From contig LR746276.1 in NCBI GenBank assembly GCA_902729315.2, positions 1,226,669 through 1,290,668 on the forward strand: DNA of 64,000 bases. The letters are read 5' to 3'. The position numbers and the translations under genes are program-made. The notes under the pieces were generated by a model that did not search any database, was not told the origin of the DNA, and saw only the letters and a program-made list of their open reading frames with translations. Below are positions 11,518-24,525 of this stretch, piece after piece. Position 1 is the stretch's first letter. Each line of letters starts with the position of its first letter. The DNA is from Spirodela intermedia (lineage: Eukaryota; Streptophyta; Magnoliopsida; Alismatales; Araceae).

Positions 11518-14041
11518 ATGGCGTCATCTTATCCTCTTCCCTGCGCCTGCCGCGGCGCCGCCTCCCGCCGCCGCCTGCTGCCGTCCTCCCCCAGCTATCT
11601 CCTCCTGCGGGCCCCCTCCTCCTCCCTCGTGCCGGCGCCGCGCCGATGGAGCAGCGAACGGAGTTCCTGCGGTGGGGCCGCCAGTTTCTTAGGGAGGATG
11701 AGAAGAAAGAGCCCGTGGCGGGATGGCAGGAAGGATTCTAGGGTTTCAAGTTGCGGCGTCGCCGGCTCGCTGGGTGGCGGACTGGCGGACGGGAGCTCGA
11801 TCTTGGGCGAGGAGGAAGAGGACGAGGTGGAAGAGGCGCAGGAGGACGACGAAGCACTGGAGTCGTCGTTCTCGCCGGAGAGATGGGACGTGCTGGGCCT
11901 CGGCCAGGCCATGGTATGATGCTCTTGACCTTCCCAAGTTCTCCGGATAATTCGTCTTTTTTCCGCCCTTTTGCTTTACTAAGAATGCCTGCATTTTTCG
12001 CATTTATAATTCTTCTTCCTCCTGGAATCATGCCAGGTTCGGCCATCCGGTTTTTGAAGCAAGAACTGGTAGAACTAGGAACTTAAAATGTTAGAGAATG
12101 CCGGGGTGAAATTTCCAAAATGCTGGAAATTTCTTTTTTTAATTGCTAATCGTATGATCTATTAGTTCGTCTTCTTCTTCCTAGAATCTTCCTGTCCCCT
12201 GGTTTTTGCTGTTGACAGGATTCACATTTGCTTGAGGCTCTTATGAGCGTCTGAGATTCTGCTAATGGGCTAATTTTTTTTCCCAATTTCAGGTAGATTT
12301 CTCGGGCATGGTCGACGATGGATTCTTACAGAGATTGGGTATAGAGAAGGGCACGAGGAAGGTAGTCAACCACGAGGAGAGGGGCAGAGTCTTGCAGGCA
12401 ATGGATGGCTGCAGCTACAAGGCCGCCGCTGGAGGCTCCCTCTCGAACACCCTCGTGGCTCTGTCAAGATTAGGGAGACATTCCATCGGTGGCCGTGATC
12501 TAAAAGTGGCCATGGCCGGGAGTGTTGGGAGCGATCCTTTCGGTGGGTTCTACAGGTGATCTCAGCTCCCATTTTCTCCACACTAGACATATATCTCTGC
12601 ATATTCTAGTAAAATTGCCTAAGATGCAAGAAGAACCATGCCATTTTTGGGGAAATTTCCATGATATTCTCTTTAGAAGCCTGCGAATGATAGTCCCATG
12701 TTGGTTACTATAGAAATGAACTTATGATCATGTAGAAACTTATGGTCAATTGTTTCTGAGTTGGTCACAGTAGCCTCCTATTACCAGTTCTAGAGATGAG
12801 CATGTGAGCAGAAGCATGGAATCCTAATTATTTTTCAGCCAGATGGCTCAAGAATTCTCGTAAAATGTAAATGTAGAGCCTTGAAGCTCTCTTCGGCGGA
12901 GACCTGCAGATGAAGATTTTTTTTTTACTGGAAAAAGAAAAAGAAAAAGAAAAAGAAAGCATGCATTCGTATTGGTGTTCGTCGTCGCTGTGTAAGATTA
13001 TAGCCTCAACTTCTTGATTGGTGGTGTAATTTTTCAGGGCTAAGTTGCGGCGAGCGAATGTGAATTTCCTCTCGGAGCCGGTCAAGGATGGGACTACGGG
13101 CACAGTCATCGTTCTGACCACGCCGGACGCTCAACGCACCATGCTTGCATACCAGGTCGCCGCCTCCATGCTTGGAAATCCTCCCCCCATCGTTGACCTC
13201 TATCGGCTTCCTCGTTAAACCAGGAACCATCTGGTTTCGCTCGGTTTTGGCTGTTTGACTGGCTATTGACGAGAGTGGCGGTGTTCCTCTTCCAGGGCAC
13301 CTCCTCCACCGTCCTGTACGATTCCTCCCTCGCGAGCCTCATCTCGAAGACGAACATCCTCGTTGTGGAGGGCTACCTGTTCGAGCTGCCGGACACGGCG
13401 AGGACGATCATGAAGGCCTGCGAGGTCGCCCGCGAGAGCGGCGCCCTGGTCGCCGTCACCGCATCCGACGTCTCCTGCATCCGGCGATGCTTCGACCACT
13501 TCTGGTACGCTTTCTCCAAACTCCACCGTTCTCTGGCGGCGCCGCCAATCATATCAGTCCTCTGAGAGGGTCTTTTTCTTCTTCTTGCAGGGAGATCATC
13601 GGAGGCTACGCGGACATCGTCTTTGCGAACAGCGCGGAGGCTCGCGCCTTCTGCGAGTTCTCGCCGGCGGAGTCCCCCGTGGCGGCGGCGAGGTATCTCA
13701 GCCACTTCGTGCCGCTGGTCTCCGTCACCGACGGCCCACAGGGCTCCTACATCGGGTTGAAGGGGGAGGCCATCTACATCCCGCCGACAGCGTGCTCGCC
13801 GGTGGACACGTGCGGCGCTGGCGACGCCTACGCTTCCGGCATACTCTACGGCGTACTCAGGGGAACATCGGACCTGAAGAGCATGGGAATGCTGGCCTCG
13901 AGGGTCGCCTCCATTGTCGTTGCTCAGCAGGGGACTCGCCTCCGGGTCAACGACGCAAGGGAGCTCGCCTCCTCCTTCGCCGACAGCTTCGAGTGCTCCG
14001 GTGTCTACTCCGACTCGGGCTCGGACTTCTCTGCGTTTTAG
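11518..14041 (+). CDS. Plastid pfkB-family carbohydrate kinase
   Basis: Five exons: 11518-11913, 12293-12555, 13038-13155, 13296-13504 and 13591-14041, all in frame, giving about 478 residues. It belongs to the ribokinase/pfkB superfamily and looks like the plant group related to the uncharacterised cyanobacterial sugar kinase slr0537 (Arabidopsis At1g06730 type); the substrate is unknown. The first 80-odd residues are rich in Ser, Arg and Ala without acidic residues, as in a chloroplast transit peptide, and are followed by an acidic Glu/Asp stretch. The kinase domain starts at WDVLGLGQAMVDFSG and has the GG-containing sugar-binding segment (AAAGGSLSNTLVALSRLG). The C-terminal signature is DTCGAGDAYASG, with catalytic GAGD at about 404-407. 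The pfkB catalytic residues are therefore present. A CT microsatellite follows the stop codon directly. Confidence 0.9.
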
Positions 14042-14447
14042 TCTTCTCTTCTCCTCTCTCTCTCTCTCTCTCTCTCTCTATAAATCCTGCTGGTCCCGTT
14101 GATTCTTGTACCAAAGTCTGTACAGAGAACGTTCTATAGGTGACTCCTCCCCGCATTGAGGACGAGCCCTTTTGCTTGGTCTCATTTCATTGATGAATCT
14201 TGGGCTCTGCCATTCCCGGGGGCTACCCAGAAGTGCAGGTCGTGAAACACCATGGTGGCCGGACAATGGGCTTCGACCCAAGTAGATCCTTCCAACGTAC
14301 CCATCTCAAAGGCTCAGCGAGAGAGAGAGAAAACAGAAGACCAGGAAGCAGAAAAATGGGACAGTGGCCAGGACTAATTTCTCACTTCGTACTTGATCTT
14401 GAGACCGAAAACTTGGGCTTCGGCCTGGCCAAGGCCGAAGACCAAGA

Positions 14448-14511
<64 letters not shown>

Positions 14512-15033
14512 AGAAGACCAAGAAGCGGGAAAATGGGTCAGTGGTCTTGACTAATTTCTCTTTTGGTATTTGATCTAGAGACCGAAAACTTGGGGTCGAC
14601 CTTGGCCAGGTCATTGACGCCTCCAGTAGCCCTCTACAGATTCAGCCTTGGTGGAGCATCAAACGTCCGAAAACCGGGTAGATTTCCTTGTCCAAACACA
14701 CGTTTATTCCAAATTCACAATAATAAAAGCCACAGTCAGGAAAAATAACTCTACAGTGTCGGGGTTCTCATTCTCTCTCTCTCTCTCTTTTTCTCTCTCT
14801 CTATGAAGAGATACATGTAGAGAGAGAGGGAGAGAAGGGGAGGAGAGAGATTTATATACACAGAGGTATGCGGCTCTTATTTAAGCTCTCTGGGATCCTA
14901 GTCCGTCGCATGGGCAAGCTTCTACGTAAAGATCACCAGCTCCCTCCCCACGCAGGGCCTTCTCCTCGTTCCCCTCACTCATAAGCTTAACCCACGCCGA
15001 ACGTGGATCCTGTTCGGGGGAATCCCCCTTCCG
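14042..15033. other. Convergent intergenic region
   Basis: Lies between the 3' ends of the sugar kinase (+) and the NPF transporter (-). It holds the CT tract at 14057-14080, a tandem duplication at 14319-14620 and further GA/CT tracts near 14770-14850. No gene is recognised. Confidence 0.6.
14319..14620. repeat. Tandem duplication split by a GA tract, with internal hairpin
   Basis: A segment of about 90 bp starting acagaagacca occurs at 14333 and again at 14510, a spacing of 177 bp. Both copies include aaaatggg, gactaatttctc and gagaccgaaaacttggg. A (GA)n tract of about 55 bp lies between them. The first copy ends in a perfect 9-bp inverted repeat (14418-14426 with 14432-14440, 5-base loop). 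Confidence 0.8.
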
Positions 15034-18000
15034 TTAGACTGCCAAAGCCTTGTCGGAATCAGCCTCTCGGTCGAAGTCGTCCCCACCCCGGCTCTCTAGG
15101 CGGATTGACTTGTACCACCTGGCGCAGGCCAGGTAAATAACGAAGTCAACGCTGGTCATGGCGGCGAGGAGGAAGTAGAACCGGTCCATGTGGCCTCTGT
15201 TGAGGTTTCCGGGTATCCAGCCGGGCTTGTCTCCCCTTGCGGTGATGTCCATCACGATGGTGACGAGGATGCTGCTGACGTAGTTTCCCAAGGAGATGGA
15301 GGTCATGCAGAGGGCGCTGCCGAAGCTCTTGAGGCCGTCGGGGGCTTGACTGTTGAAGAACTCGAGCTGCCCGACGTACATGAAGACCTCGGAGGCGCCG
15401 ATGAGGACGTACTGGGGGATCTGCCACATGATGCTGAGAGAGCTGCTGTTTTCGCAGTGGTGGAGGCACTCGGCGGAGCCGTATTTCAGCCGGAAATGCT
15501 CGACGATGCCGGCGGAGACCATGGCGGTGATGGCGATGATGAGGCCAACGCCCATTCTCTGGAGCTCTGTGAGGCCCTTGGGGTTGTTCTTGAGCCTGCA
15601 CACCAGCGGGTGGAGGAGGCGGCGGTAGAAGAAGATGAAGACGGCGACGCTTACGATGTCGAAGGCGGACATGCTCGCCGGGGGGATCCGGAAGCTGCCC
15701 ACGAGGGTTTTCATGGCGGCGCCTTGCTCGACGAAGAGGGAGGCCATCTGTGTGAACACCACGGAGTAGATGATGGTGCAGAGCCAGATGGGGAGGAGTC
15801 TCAGCACGCACTTCACTTCCTCCACCTGCGTCACTGTGCAGAGCCGCCATGGATCCCTCGCGGGGCCCAGGCTGGGGAAGTCGTCCGCAACAACCACCGC
15901 CGCCCGATCTAGGAACCTGCCATTTTCCCCTCAGTGAGTCCACCGGCTGATACATATTTCTTTAAACGAAAACCCGGAAGGGAGATACTGTGAGATGGGG
16001 AGAAGAGCTAGAAGCCCACCTAAACCCGTCGGTGTGGAGAATCCTCCTTCCTCCACTGGTGACCAGCTCCTTGCCGTCGCCCTCGAACAGGTGATTTCCG
16101 CTTGGGGGAAGCCTCACCGTCCATTTCTTCGATGCAGCCGCCACCACCTGCGCGACCCGTGAGAGGGGGTTGCCGCAGGGCTTGAAGTGGCGGTAGCGGG
16201 AGGTTCCGGCGAGGAAGAGGGCGAGGCCCAGGAAGGCGGACCCTGCGGAGGCCCAGAAGCCCAACGCCCACGAGCCCTGGTCTTGGAAGTAACTCAGGAA
16301 GGTGTTGGAGACCAGGGAACCGAGGTTCAGCGCTAGGTAGAAATAGCTGAAGAAAGACACTTTTGAGTGAGCCTCTCGCGAATCCTCCTCGTCGAACTGG
16401 TCGGCCCCGAAGGTGGCGATATTGGGCTGGTAGCCACCGTTGCCGAGCGCCACCATGTAGATGGAGAGGTAGAACAAGCCGGTCTCCGCCGCGGTGTGCG
16501 GCTCGCAGAGCTCTCGCCCGTTGCCGCAGCCGGTGGGCTTCACTAGGAACAAGTACGAGGACAGGGACAGCATCACCAAGCCCTGTGACCACAAAGCAGC
16601 AGACGAGAGTTAGATACCATTAGGGCAGATGGAGACCAACGCCTGGTTAACTACTCCATTTGGGCCTTTTGTTAGAACACTTACGGCGACAAAGATAGCT
16701 TGGAAGATGGCGCAGGTCTTGTACCTCCCCCAGTAGGAGTCACTGAGAAAGGCCCCAACGAGGGAGAAGAGGTAGACGGTGCCCGTCCACTTGCTCACGC
16801 TGTTCGCCGCGTCGGCGTTGCTCTGCTGGATCACCCTCGTTAGGAAGAGCACCAGGTTCACCCCCACGCCGAAGAAGGCCAGGGTGGCCAGCCCTTGATT
16901 CACTGTTCAGATCCACCAAACTCTCAAATCAGACGGACAAAAATGCGCAATCTCACCCAAATCACAGATAAAGAAACATAAAGAACACAACCAGGCCATA
17001 TCAAAGCCCTACGTAAATAATTGTGCCTTTTTTTTAAGTCACAGGCTTACTTTAGTACGAATAAATCAACTACTATTATTGGCAAACCAGAGCTACAAAT
17101 CTCTAGATTAAAGTTTCATGGCAGAGTGGAATTAGGCTATCTATGAGAGATATAACGGGAAACACCGTGCGAAAAATAGAAACGACGAAAATTAATCCTT
17201 GAGAAGCCAATGGATAATCCGATTCAAGACCACTTTATGAGAAAAAAAATCAGAAAATGATTAAACTTAATAGCGTATAAATTTGGCTGCTATGTGTGAG
17301 TAAACTGCTTAAGGCTAGGCTCTTGATGGAGGATGCTTATTAATAGTGCAAGATCTAATCGAACCATCGTAGTAATGTTCCCTGCCCACCTGAACCCACC
17401 CGACAAACCATCATTTATCTAGGTGGTTTTCAATACCATGAAGGGAATCGATGGATTTCCTATTCTTGAGGTCTCTAGAAGAAGGTTTAATTTTTATTCT
17501 TTAAGACATGAGACGTGGACTTGCTCGTAGTTCCGCTTAAAATCTCTTTTTAACCGTAGACGCTACGTGGAATTCATGGACAGAGATAGAGAAGACGATG
17601 GGGGCCTCACTTATAATTGATAATACTTGATAAGATTGCGCATGTATAAGACGCGCCGAAATATGTCATCAGACATCGAGTTTCACGGCGGGGGGGTTTC
17701 TACTAATCGATTAGACGTCAAAGACGATGGATCAATAGATGCGTTGATCATGACTCGTGAAATTCGTGGTGGTGGTAAAAGACGATGGACCAATAGATGG
17801 GTTGATCATGACTCGTGAAATTCGTGATGGTGGTAAAAGACGATGGACCAATAGATGGGTTGATCATGACTCGTGAAATTCGTGGTGGTGGTCAAAGACG
17901 ATGGACCAATAGATGGGTTGATCATGACTCGTGAAATTCGTGGTGCCGAAGGTGGCGTTCAATCGACCAGTTAAATAAAGGCACCTTCTTCGGGAGCATC

Positions 18001-18341
18001 TATTGGCGGGCTTTCAGTCTAAGGGATGATGTCAGAGGGCGTCAGAGAAGTGTGCGGTGGGAACTGTTCTGGGCTTGGCTCAAGAGGAAGGGTCGACCCT
18101 AACCAGTGAGCCTAGCTCAGCCTGTGGCGTGGGAAGACCAGAGGTCAATGGAAGATTCATGGAGCTTCAGCTCACCGAGAATGAGAAACCCGGCAGTCCA
18201 GCCTCCCGTCTTCGCCTTTACCGCCGGGCGGCCCTTGAAATCCACAGACCCGTCTTGCGAGTAGTAGGAGGACTCTTCTTGGTCGCATCTCTTCTCCCTG
18301 CCCGCGACGTCGGTCCCTCCGGCAGTCTTCTTCTCCACCAT
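15034..18341 (-). CDS. NPF7.3/NRT1.5-like NRT1/PTR family transporter
   Basis: Minus-strand exons in order are 18341-18176, 16902-16685, 16582-16020 and 15916-15034, giving about 609 residues against 614 for Arabidopsis NRT1.5. Long identical or near-identical stretches to NPF7.3 are visible, such as NQGLATLAFFGVGVNLVLFLTRV, GGYQPNIATFGADQFD, DPWRLC and QVEEVKCVLRLLPIWLC (shown in part). NPF7.3 is a plasma-membrane carrier involved in loading nitrate and potassium into the xylem. The first transmembrane segment has VNQGL where most NPF proteins have the proton-coupling ExxER motif; NPF7.3 also lacks it. The ATG at 18341 is preceded in frame by about 60 more open bases, so an upstream coding exon is possible, but the length fits without one. 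A TATA box lies at 18731-18738. Intron 1 (16903-18175) contains a 58-bp tandem repeat. Confidence 0.92.
17723..17945. repeat. 58-bp tandem repeat, about four copies
   Basis: Units start with gacgatgga at 17723, 17781, 17839 and 17897, spaced exactly 58 bp, with only a few differences between units; the last is truncated. The array lies in intron 1 of the NPF transporter gene. Confidence 0.95.
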
Positions 18342-18730
18342 CTCAACCACCGCTCTCTGGGAATCCTCCTGAAGCCATTCATGAGGAAAGAGACGATCAT
18401 CAGAGGATAGCTAATTGAGCGTCTAACATAGGGTCTGGCGACAGCTCCCAGTGTCATCAACTCCGAACACGCAAGTGCCGGCTCGTAGCGATGGGTCGTT
18501 GGGGAACGCCGGATATTACATAAGAGAAGGGTCACACTGACCATTCCGAGCTTCTCAGAAGCGGCTGGCCGCTGCGTACTCCTCGCGGGCGTTTCTCCGT
18601 CGTGGGGAGGGTTAAACAAGTGAGAGTAGGAGGAGGAGGAGGAGGAGACTTCTGTGAGAGAGAAGTCTAGAAGAGTAATCAGAATGGGAGAGGGAGAGGA
18701 GTGGTGAACCAGGGGGTTGTATGGAGGGTC

Positions 18731-18738
18731 TTATATAG
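18731..18738 (-). promoter_or_regulatory. TATA box of the NPF transporter gene
   Basis: CTATATAA read on the minus strand, about 390 bp upstream of the start codon. It implies a leader of roughly 350 bp, which might itself contain an intron. Confidence 0.6.
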
Positions 18739-19940
18739 AAGTGGCTCAGGGAAATGAATGGCAAGGATTGTGGACGCGAACGACTCCCTGTCATCTTTAC
18801 TCACCACATGTCACGCATTAAAAAGGCTTTTGCCCCGCCGGTGGGCCGGGTTTGGGGTGGGAGAGGAGGGGGCTAAGGTTCCTGTCATGGGATGGAAAAT
18901 GGAAGTCCTTTTCAAGGTTGCCAAAATGATCTCACTCACTAAGAAGGAGGACGAGCTCATGTCCACACAGAAGCGACTTCAAAAGCGCCGCAAAGCACAC
19001 AGATGGTAGCGATATTCGGCGTCCCTGCAAAGCCATTCCGACATGGAGACCCCAAGGAGAAGAAGGGTTAACCTGTTCATGAAACTTCCTTCTACCTCTT
19101 CTCCTCGTGCCCTCTTCTTCCTTTTATTTCCGGGGGAAGCGGTAGAGAGTTGTCTAGGTTCTGGTTCAAAGTGAAGCTTCTTGGACGGCGTAACTCATTT
19201 TGGAAGGAACAGCGTGAGGAGTATGGTTCCGTGCACGCCCTTTCCACCATTGATCAGTGATCTTGGGCATTCCTGTTTCGAGACGACGTGGGCAGTTCCA
19301 GTACTCAGATGACTTTATGTTATCTACCCATTTTAGAACATGAAGAAGCCGTATTCTTATATTTATGGAGAGGTATATATTTATACAGAGACGGATATTT
19401 AGATAGATGAGGGGGGGGGGAGTGAGAGGGGTTGCTTCCTCTCTCTAAGATGGGGTAAAACCTAGCTTACCCGCTCTTGCCGAACTTGAGAGGAAATATG
19501 AGATGAACATGTTAGAATGGACGGCAGTAGAGTCTTAGATAGGAAGACTTCGGAAAGGAATCGAAGGTCTTGTGAATAACAGGGCGATGAAGCCTAAGCT
19601 TCATGTCTACCAAGGATAAGCACAGAGAAGAAGCGAGAAAGCAGCAGAACCACCGTGGGAAAGGAATGTGCGAAGGAAAACGCTTAGGAAATGCGGAGGA
19701 ATTTGGAGCGTACAGCTGTCTATAGTTTAAATTTATTTTCTTCGTGCTTTGTCTCATTGCAGCTGGATCTTATAAAGAAATGCTCCGTGCTCGTCGGCCT
19801 CAAAAATTTTAACTTTTCCCCCCCTTGAAAGGCAGGGCTGTCGCCAACCCCACGAGGGAAATAATCCCGAAAAGCTTCTTCCTTATCATCTTCTTCGTAA
19901 TTTCAGGACTACGTGCTTTCTGGTTTTCAGAGAGAATCTC

Positions 19941-19943
<3 letters not shown>

Positions 19944-19993
<50 letters not shown>
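19944..19993. repeat. (CT)n microsatellite
   Basis: Uninterrupted CT tract of about 50 bp followed by a short CA tract. Confidence 0.95.
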
Positions 19994-19996
<3 letters not shown>

Positions 19997-22900
19997 CACA
20001 CACACACATTCACGATCTAAATGCTTCGTTTACGGCGGATCTGGGCTTGATCTGGGACTTATGCCTCCCATCTAAAAGGCACTGCCCTTCCTCTGGTCTC
20101 TTTCAGAACCCAACAATCCTCTGCGCCCAAATATGTCACACCCGGCTGTCGTATTAAAGGCACGTACGTGGCTTTGTTGGGAAGTGAACTCAACTCGGAG
20201 TGGGGGGAGGTGTGCCCTAGCTCGCTCCACACCAAACCTAAGAAGCTGGGCTGTAGATCCTCCTCCGATAAGGACGCCCAACCTCTCACATTCTGGACTC
20301 TAGGGCTTCCCATTTGTGCCGAAAGCTCTTCAAAAGAACACGTTTCTCTCGTGTGGGTTACCTATAACCGGATCCATTTGGGGTTAAACCCGACCTTTCA
20401 ATTCAGTATTATCTGGGTAGCATCAGATTTTGTGTTAATCGTTAAAGAATCCACTTACATAAACCCCACGCTAATGATCTTTCTAATGAATCCAAGAAAG
20501 GATTTCGGAGTTCCCCCTGTGTTTTTATTTGCCGATATTTTGTCTTCAGTCACCACATGCACCACAGGTTCTTGAAACGTCAACGCTTCCATTGATTCCA
20601 TGTGGTGACAATCGCTAGGTAGTTCGTCAAAATCTTGGGAAAAGCGATCACCGATGCCGACGGCGGCCAACCCACTGCGACGGCTGCCTCGGGTCGCCGT
20701 GTCTGCGCATTGACTTCAGGAGTAAGGAGATCTGGGCGATCCGTGAGGTATTATCCATCCGTATAGGAACGGAAGTAGAAGAGAACCAGATATGTGGCTT
20801 CGCTCAGCGGCCTGGTCGTCGGCTGAGCAACGAGAAAGCCCACCCTCGCAGACCCTGCCGAGGACAGACATCTGGGGTTGCCGTGTCATTTTCCGGATCT
20901 GACGGAAGGCCTGGTCAAGAGGGGACCGCCGGCAGAAGGGAGAGAAGAGACGCCATCGGGAGCTTCAAACATGAGCTGGCCAGAGTTCTGGAGGGTTCCA
21001 AAGAAATCTTACGAGCCGAGATTTCAAAATTTACCACTTGAAGTCTGCCCTCGTCTATAAAAACCTAGCACGACGCCATGGCGTTTGCTTTCAAAAACTG
21101 GGCCATTGTTTAACAGTTCCGGCCGCGACAACAGCGCATCTACAGGCATAAAAAATTAGCTTTCTACAGGCATATGAGAAGCGCAGCTTTTGAAAAGTCC
21201 TCTAAAGAATAGAGGGAAGTGCGTGGCGGGGCTAGCGGTCACCATCTGCTTCTTAGATAACGCCGACACGAGGACAATGTGCCACGACAGCGCTATCAGG
21301 ACGGTGAGCGGCACAGCGATGGCGCCTCTCGCAACTGGAATATGCCCCGGCTCTGCGGCGGCCTCGCCGAACCCTTACCGGTGGGCTACGATACAAAGTT
21401 CGGCATTTCTTGTACAAGCGTGATCTGCAGTACGCCATTTCTGAGTTTTTAATGCGTCCGAAATCAAACACTCGCATCAACTGGGCTATAAAGCTTTCTC
21501 TGGGACCCAACCGGGTCTTAATCTCCGTAATTAAGAGGTTATTTTATGAACGGGCAAACGACAGGTTACCCTTTTCTCTTATTTATGTGACAAGAGCTGA
21601 TGAAGAGTTCATCTCCTTATGATTTTATTATGGCGAGTGTAGGAAACGCCATGGATTCAGCTTTGTGGGGACTCCAAAGCATTATGCTTTCCGATGATTA
21701 TACTGAATGGCAGTTAGCTAGTCCGGCGGTTTGCTTTGAGTAATCGTCCTAAGGTTTGTCCGTAGATTTGGCTCTTGGTTCTCATGAAACAGTCCGGGAA
21801 TAAGTTGTCCCATCGTCTTGTCGGAGAAAGAAACCCTTCCGCTGGAATTTACTGCAAAGAAGGATCCAGAGACGATACTGTGCCTGGAGGTTCTCCCTCA
21901 TCCGATGAAGGCAGGGCCACTTGTGACCAGCTTCTTCAGGAAATTCCCCCTCGTGGATCCAGGAGGGCTAGCTCTGTACCTATGAAACCCTACAGAGCTC
22001 AGATTCTGACCAGGGCGGAAGAGACTGCGTGAAGTTTTCCTGTCACCCTCCCCGCCCTCTTCCTTATCCCCTCCCACCGTTGCCGTCGCCGTCGACAGTG
22101 GGCCAGTGAGAAGCAGGCGCTCGTATGCACGGTCCACAGCTTATCATCACCACCAACTGCCCCCACCGCCGGCAAGAGGTGAACAGGAATCTTTCTTTTT
22201 CTGGATTCCCTATGCTCTGTCGTAATATATAAGCCGAAAGGAAGATCATATGCGAATTCTATAGCTCCTCCTCCAGCGGGCTTATCACATAGGCCACGCC
22301 GTGCCGCTCTGCCGCCTCCTCGTCTCCCGACCGCTTCCGGTGAGTCAACAGTGCCAATAAGCGCACGTTTGTGCCGCAACTCCGTCAATCACGCCAGATG
22401 TCGCATCTCCTCTGCGGACCCCTTAGCTGTCCGGTTAATTCCTAATTTTTCCTCCTCCCAGACGAACGAGCGGTCCACACAGCCTCTCGTGAAGAAAGAT
22501 CCGCCGGAGGGAGGAGAAAGAGATAAGAACGGTCTCGTCATCCTCCCGGACAGCGAACCTGGACGTTTCTGTGCGCGTCTGCACTCCCCCTGCAGAACCT
22601 TTGGGGGGAGATCAGATCGATCTCAGACGCCCTTCCTGACTCGTCGACTGATCTTGCCGGGTTTCAACCCTCCCACATTGAAACAACGATGAGTATTTCA
22701 CACATTCTGATCATCCATGTTGATCCCACTCAAGAGAGAAAGCTCCATATTATATCATCTGGTTCATGCATACGTAAATCCATCTGGTAGATTGAGTGAT
22801 AATATTCGGGAAATTATTTTTTTAGGGCTTCGGTTTGCTTTGTGATGATGGCAGCATTTTACTCGGTGGAGGATAACATAGGTTACTGACATTAAAGTAG

Positions 22901-24029
22901 TTGTTTGCGTATCGAAAATATTTAAACCGAGTTATTGACCAAGTGCGCATGTTAATCTGCGCATTATGGAATCAATATACAGCAAAAGTAACCAAATTAT
23001 ACGGCACGATGTCAAAGTTACGAAGTATAGCCGCAGATCGTAGCGACTTTAAGACCGGCATCTGAGTGAATGGTGGTGCTTAAATAACTGGATAATTTAG
23101 AATAAATAAGGTAAGTCTGACGAAAATGAACGAGCTTTGGGATATTAAAGTAGTTCGTTAACAGTAACTTGCTAGCCCATTAACTCCGGTTGACCTAATC
23201 ATCAATAAACTACTGCGATCATATCTCCTTTGGGCCGAATGCTGGTTACAGATTCATCACGGTTCTTCCCATTGGTTTTTTTATAAAAAGAATGAACGAA
23301 CCCTGGAACACAAGGGATCACTGGCAGCGAAGCTTCACGTGTCCCCATGACTTGTCGGGGTTCTGGATGTCTGGTTCATGAGAAAAATAAAGAACTTTTC
23401 CCTAGCTCTGACAGGGGACCCAATTAGGGTTAGTGCGGGCTTTGACAGCTCGAGTCAGCGTCTTCTCCGTCTCCGGTCCCCCTTGCCAACTGTGCCGCAG
23501 GAGATCCTCAAGCTGGATTGCACTCGCACGCTCGGATTTGGTGTTTCACATCTCTGGCTGGCCACTGGCTGACCTATATCTTATCCCTACGGTTCTTTGG
23601 GATCGCCCACGCCGCCTCTGGCGGGTCTCAGACGCCCAATCGCCGCCATCGCCCGTGGGTTCGGCGGCTCTTTCTCCTATCACATAAGATATTCCCGTCA
23701 AGGATCTCCGGGGCCGCGTTTCGGGTCTCCTCTCTGAAAGGGTGCCAACTATCACTGGTTTCCCAGAAGGCTCCCTATGGGGGGGCAGTGGTGAAGACGA
23801 CTCCCAAAGCCCTAACAGCTCCATCAGTCGCCCTCCGAAGAGATACGAGGCGATGAAGCTCCTGCGAGTGCCCTTCCCTCCCTCCTTCCCTCCTTCTCTC
23901 TCACTCTCTCTCTCTCTCTGTCTCTCTCTCTGTCGCTCGCTCTCTCAATCTGCATACACATCTAGAAAGGCCTTTTCACGCCGCATGATTTCCTTGATGA
24001 GGTCGGCAGCTTTGCTATCATCCCTTTCC

Positions 24030-24525
24030 TTCTCTATATGGGCCCATAACTTCATCCTAATTGGGCCGACCCAAAAGTATGCTTGTTCGAGTCGCGCGAC
24101 CTGGACTGCTAACAATTCAGTCGGGAACCGGGAACCGGGATTTTGGGCTGTACAGTTGACTTGTTAGCTTACCGGCCCATTAAAACCCATCGAATTGGGT
24201 GGGGGCAAATCCTTATCGTGGGCCGACAAAGCCCATGTTTCTTATTAGTGGTCCATTTTTAAAGCCCACCTACTTCCCCCGGGTGGGTAAATCCCTAAAC
24301 TGGGCCGTTTGAATAAACCAAGTTGGTTTTGTTTGGTCGGTGAACAAGAGACGTCGATGGCAAGCCCAGGCCCATTATTCTTAATATGGGCCCGATCAAA
24401 ATGATTCCAGGCTCATCACCCGGAGCCATTGTCGATTAAAAGTTGGGCTTCACCCGGAATAGTAAATGCACGTGACATTTGGCCCAAACCATTTGGACCA
24501 TCAAGTGGGCTCCTCCTCTATATAG
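24030..24525 (+). promoter_or_regulatory. Promoter-like segment without a recognised gene
   Basis: Contains more than ten TGGGCC/GGCCCA/AGCCCA-type motifs in about 500 bp, the pattern of TCP-bound site II elements in plant housekeeping promoters. It ends in a TATATAG box at 24519-24525. The 600 bp downstream are AT-rich and show no coding exon I can recognise. Confidence 0.4.

Noticed and set aside
15190-15912. 240-codon plus-strand open frame rich in Glu and Asp
   Set aside because: Antisense shadow of the last NPF transporter exon.
22221-22234. TATA-like sequence (aatatataag)
   Set aside because: No coding exon or other promoter signal follows on either strand, so it is not supported as a promoter.
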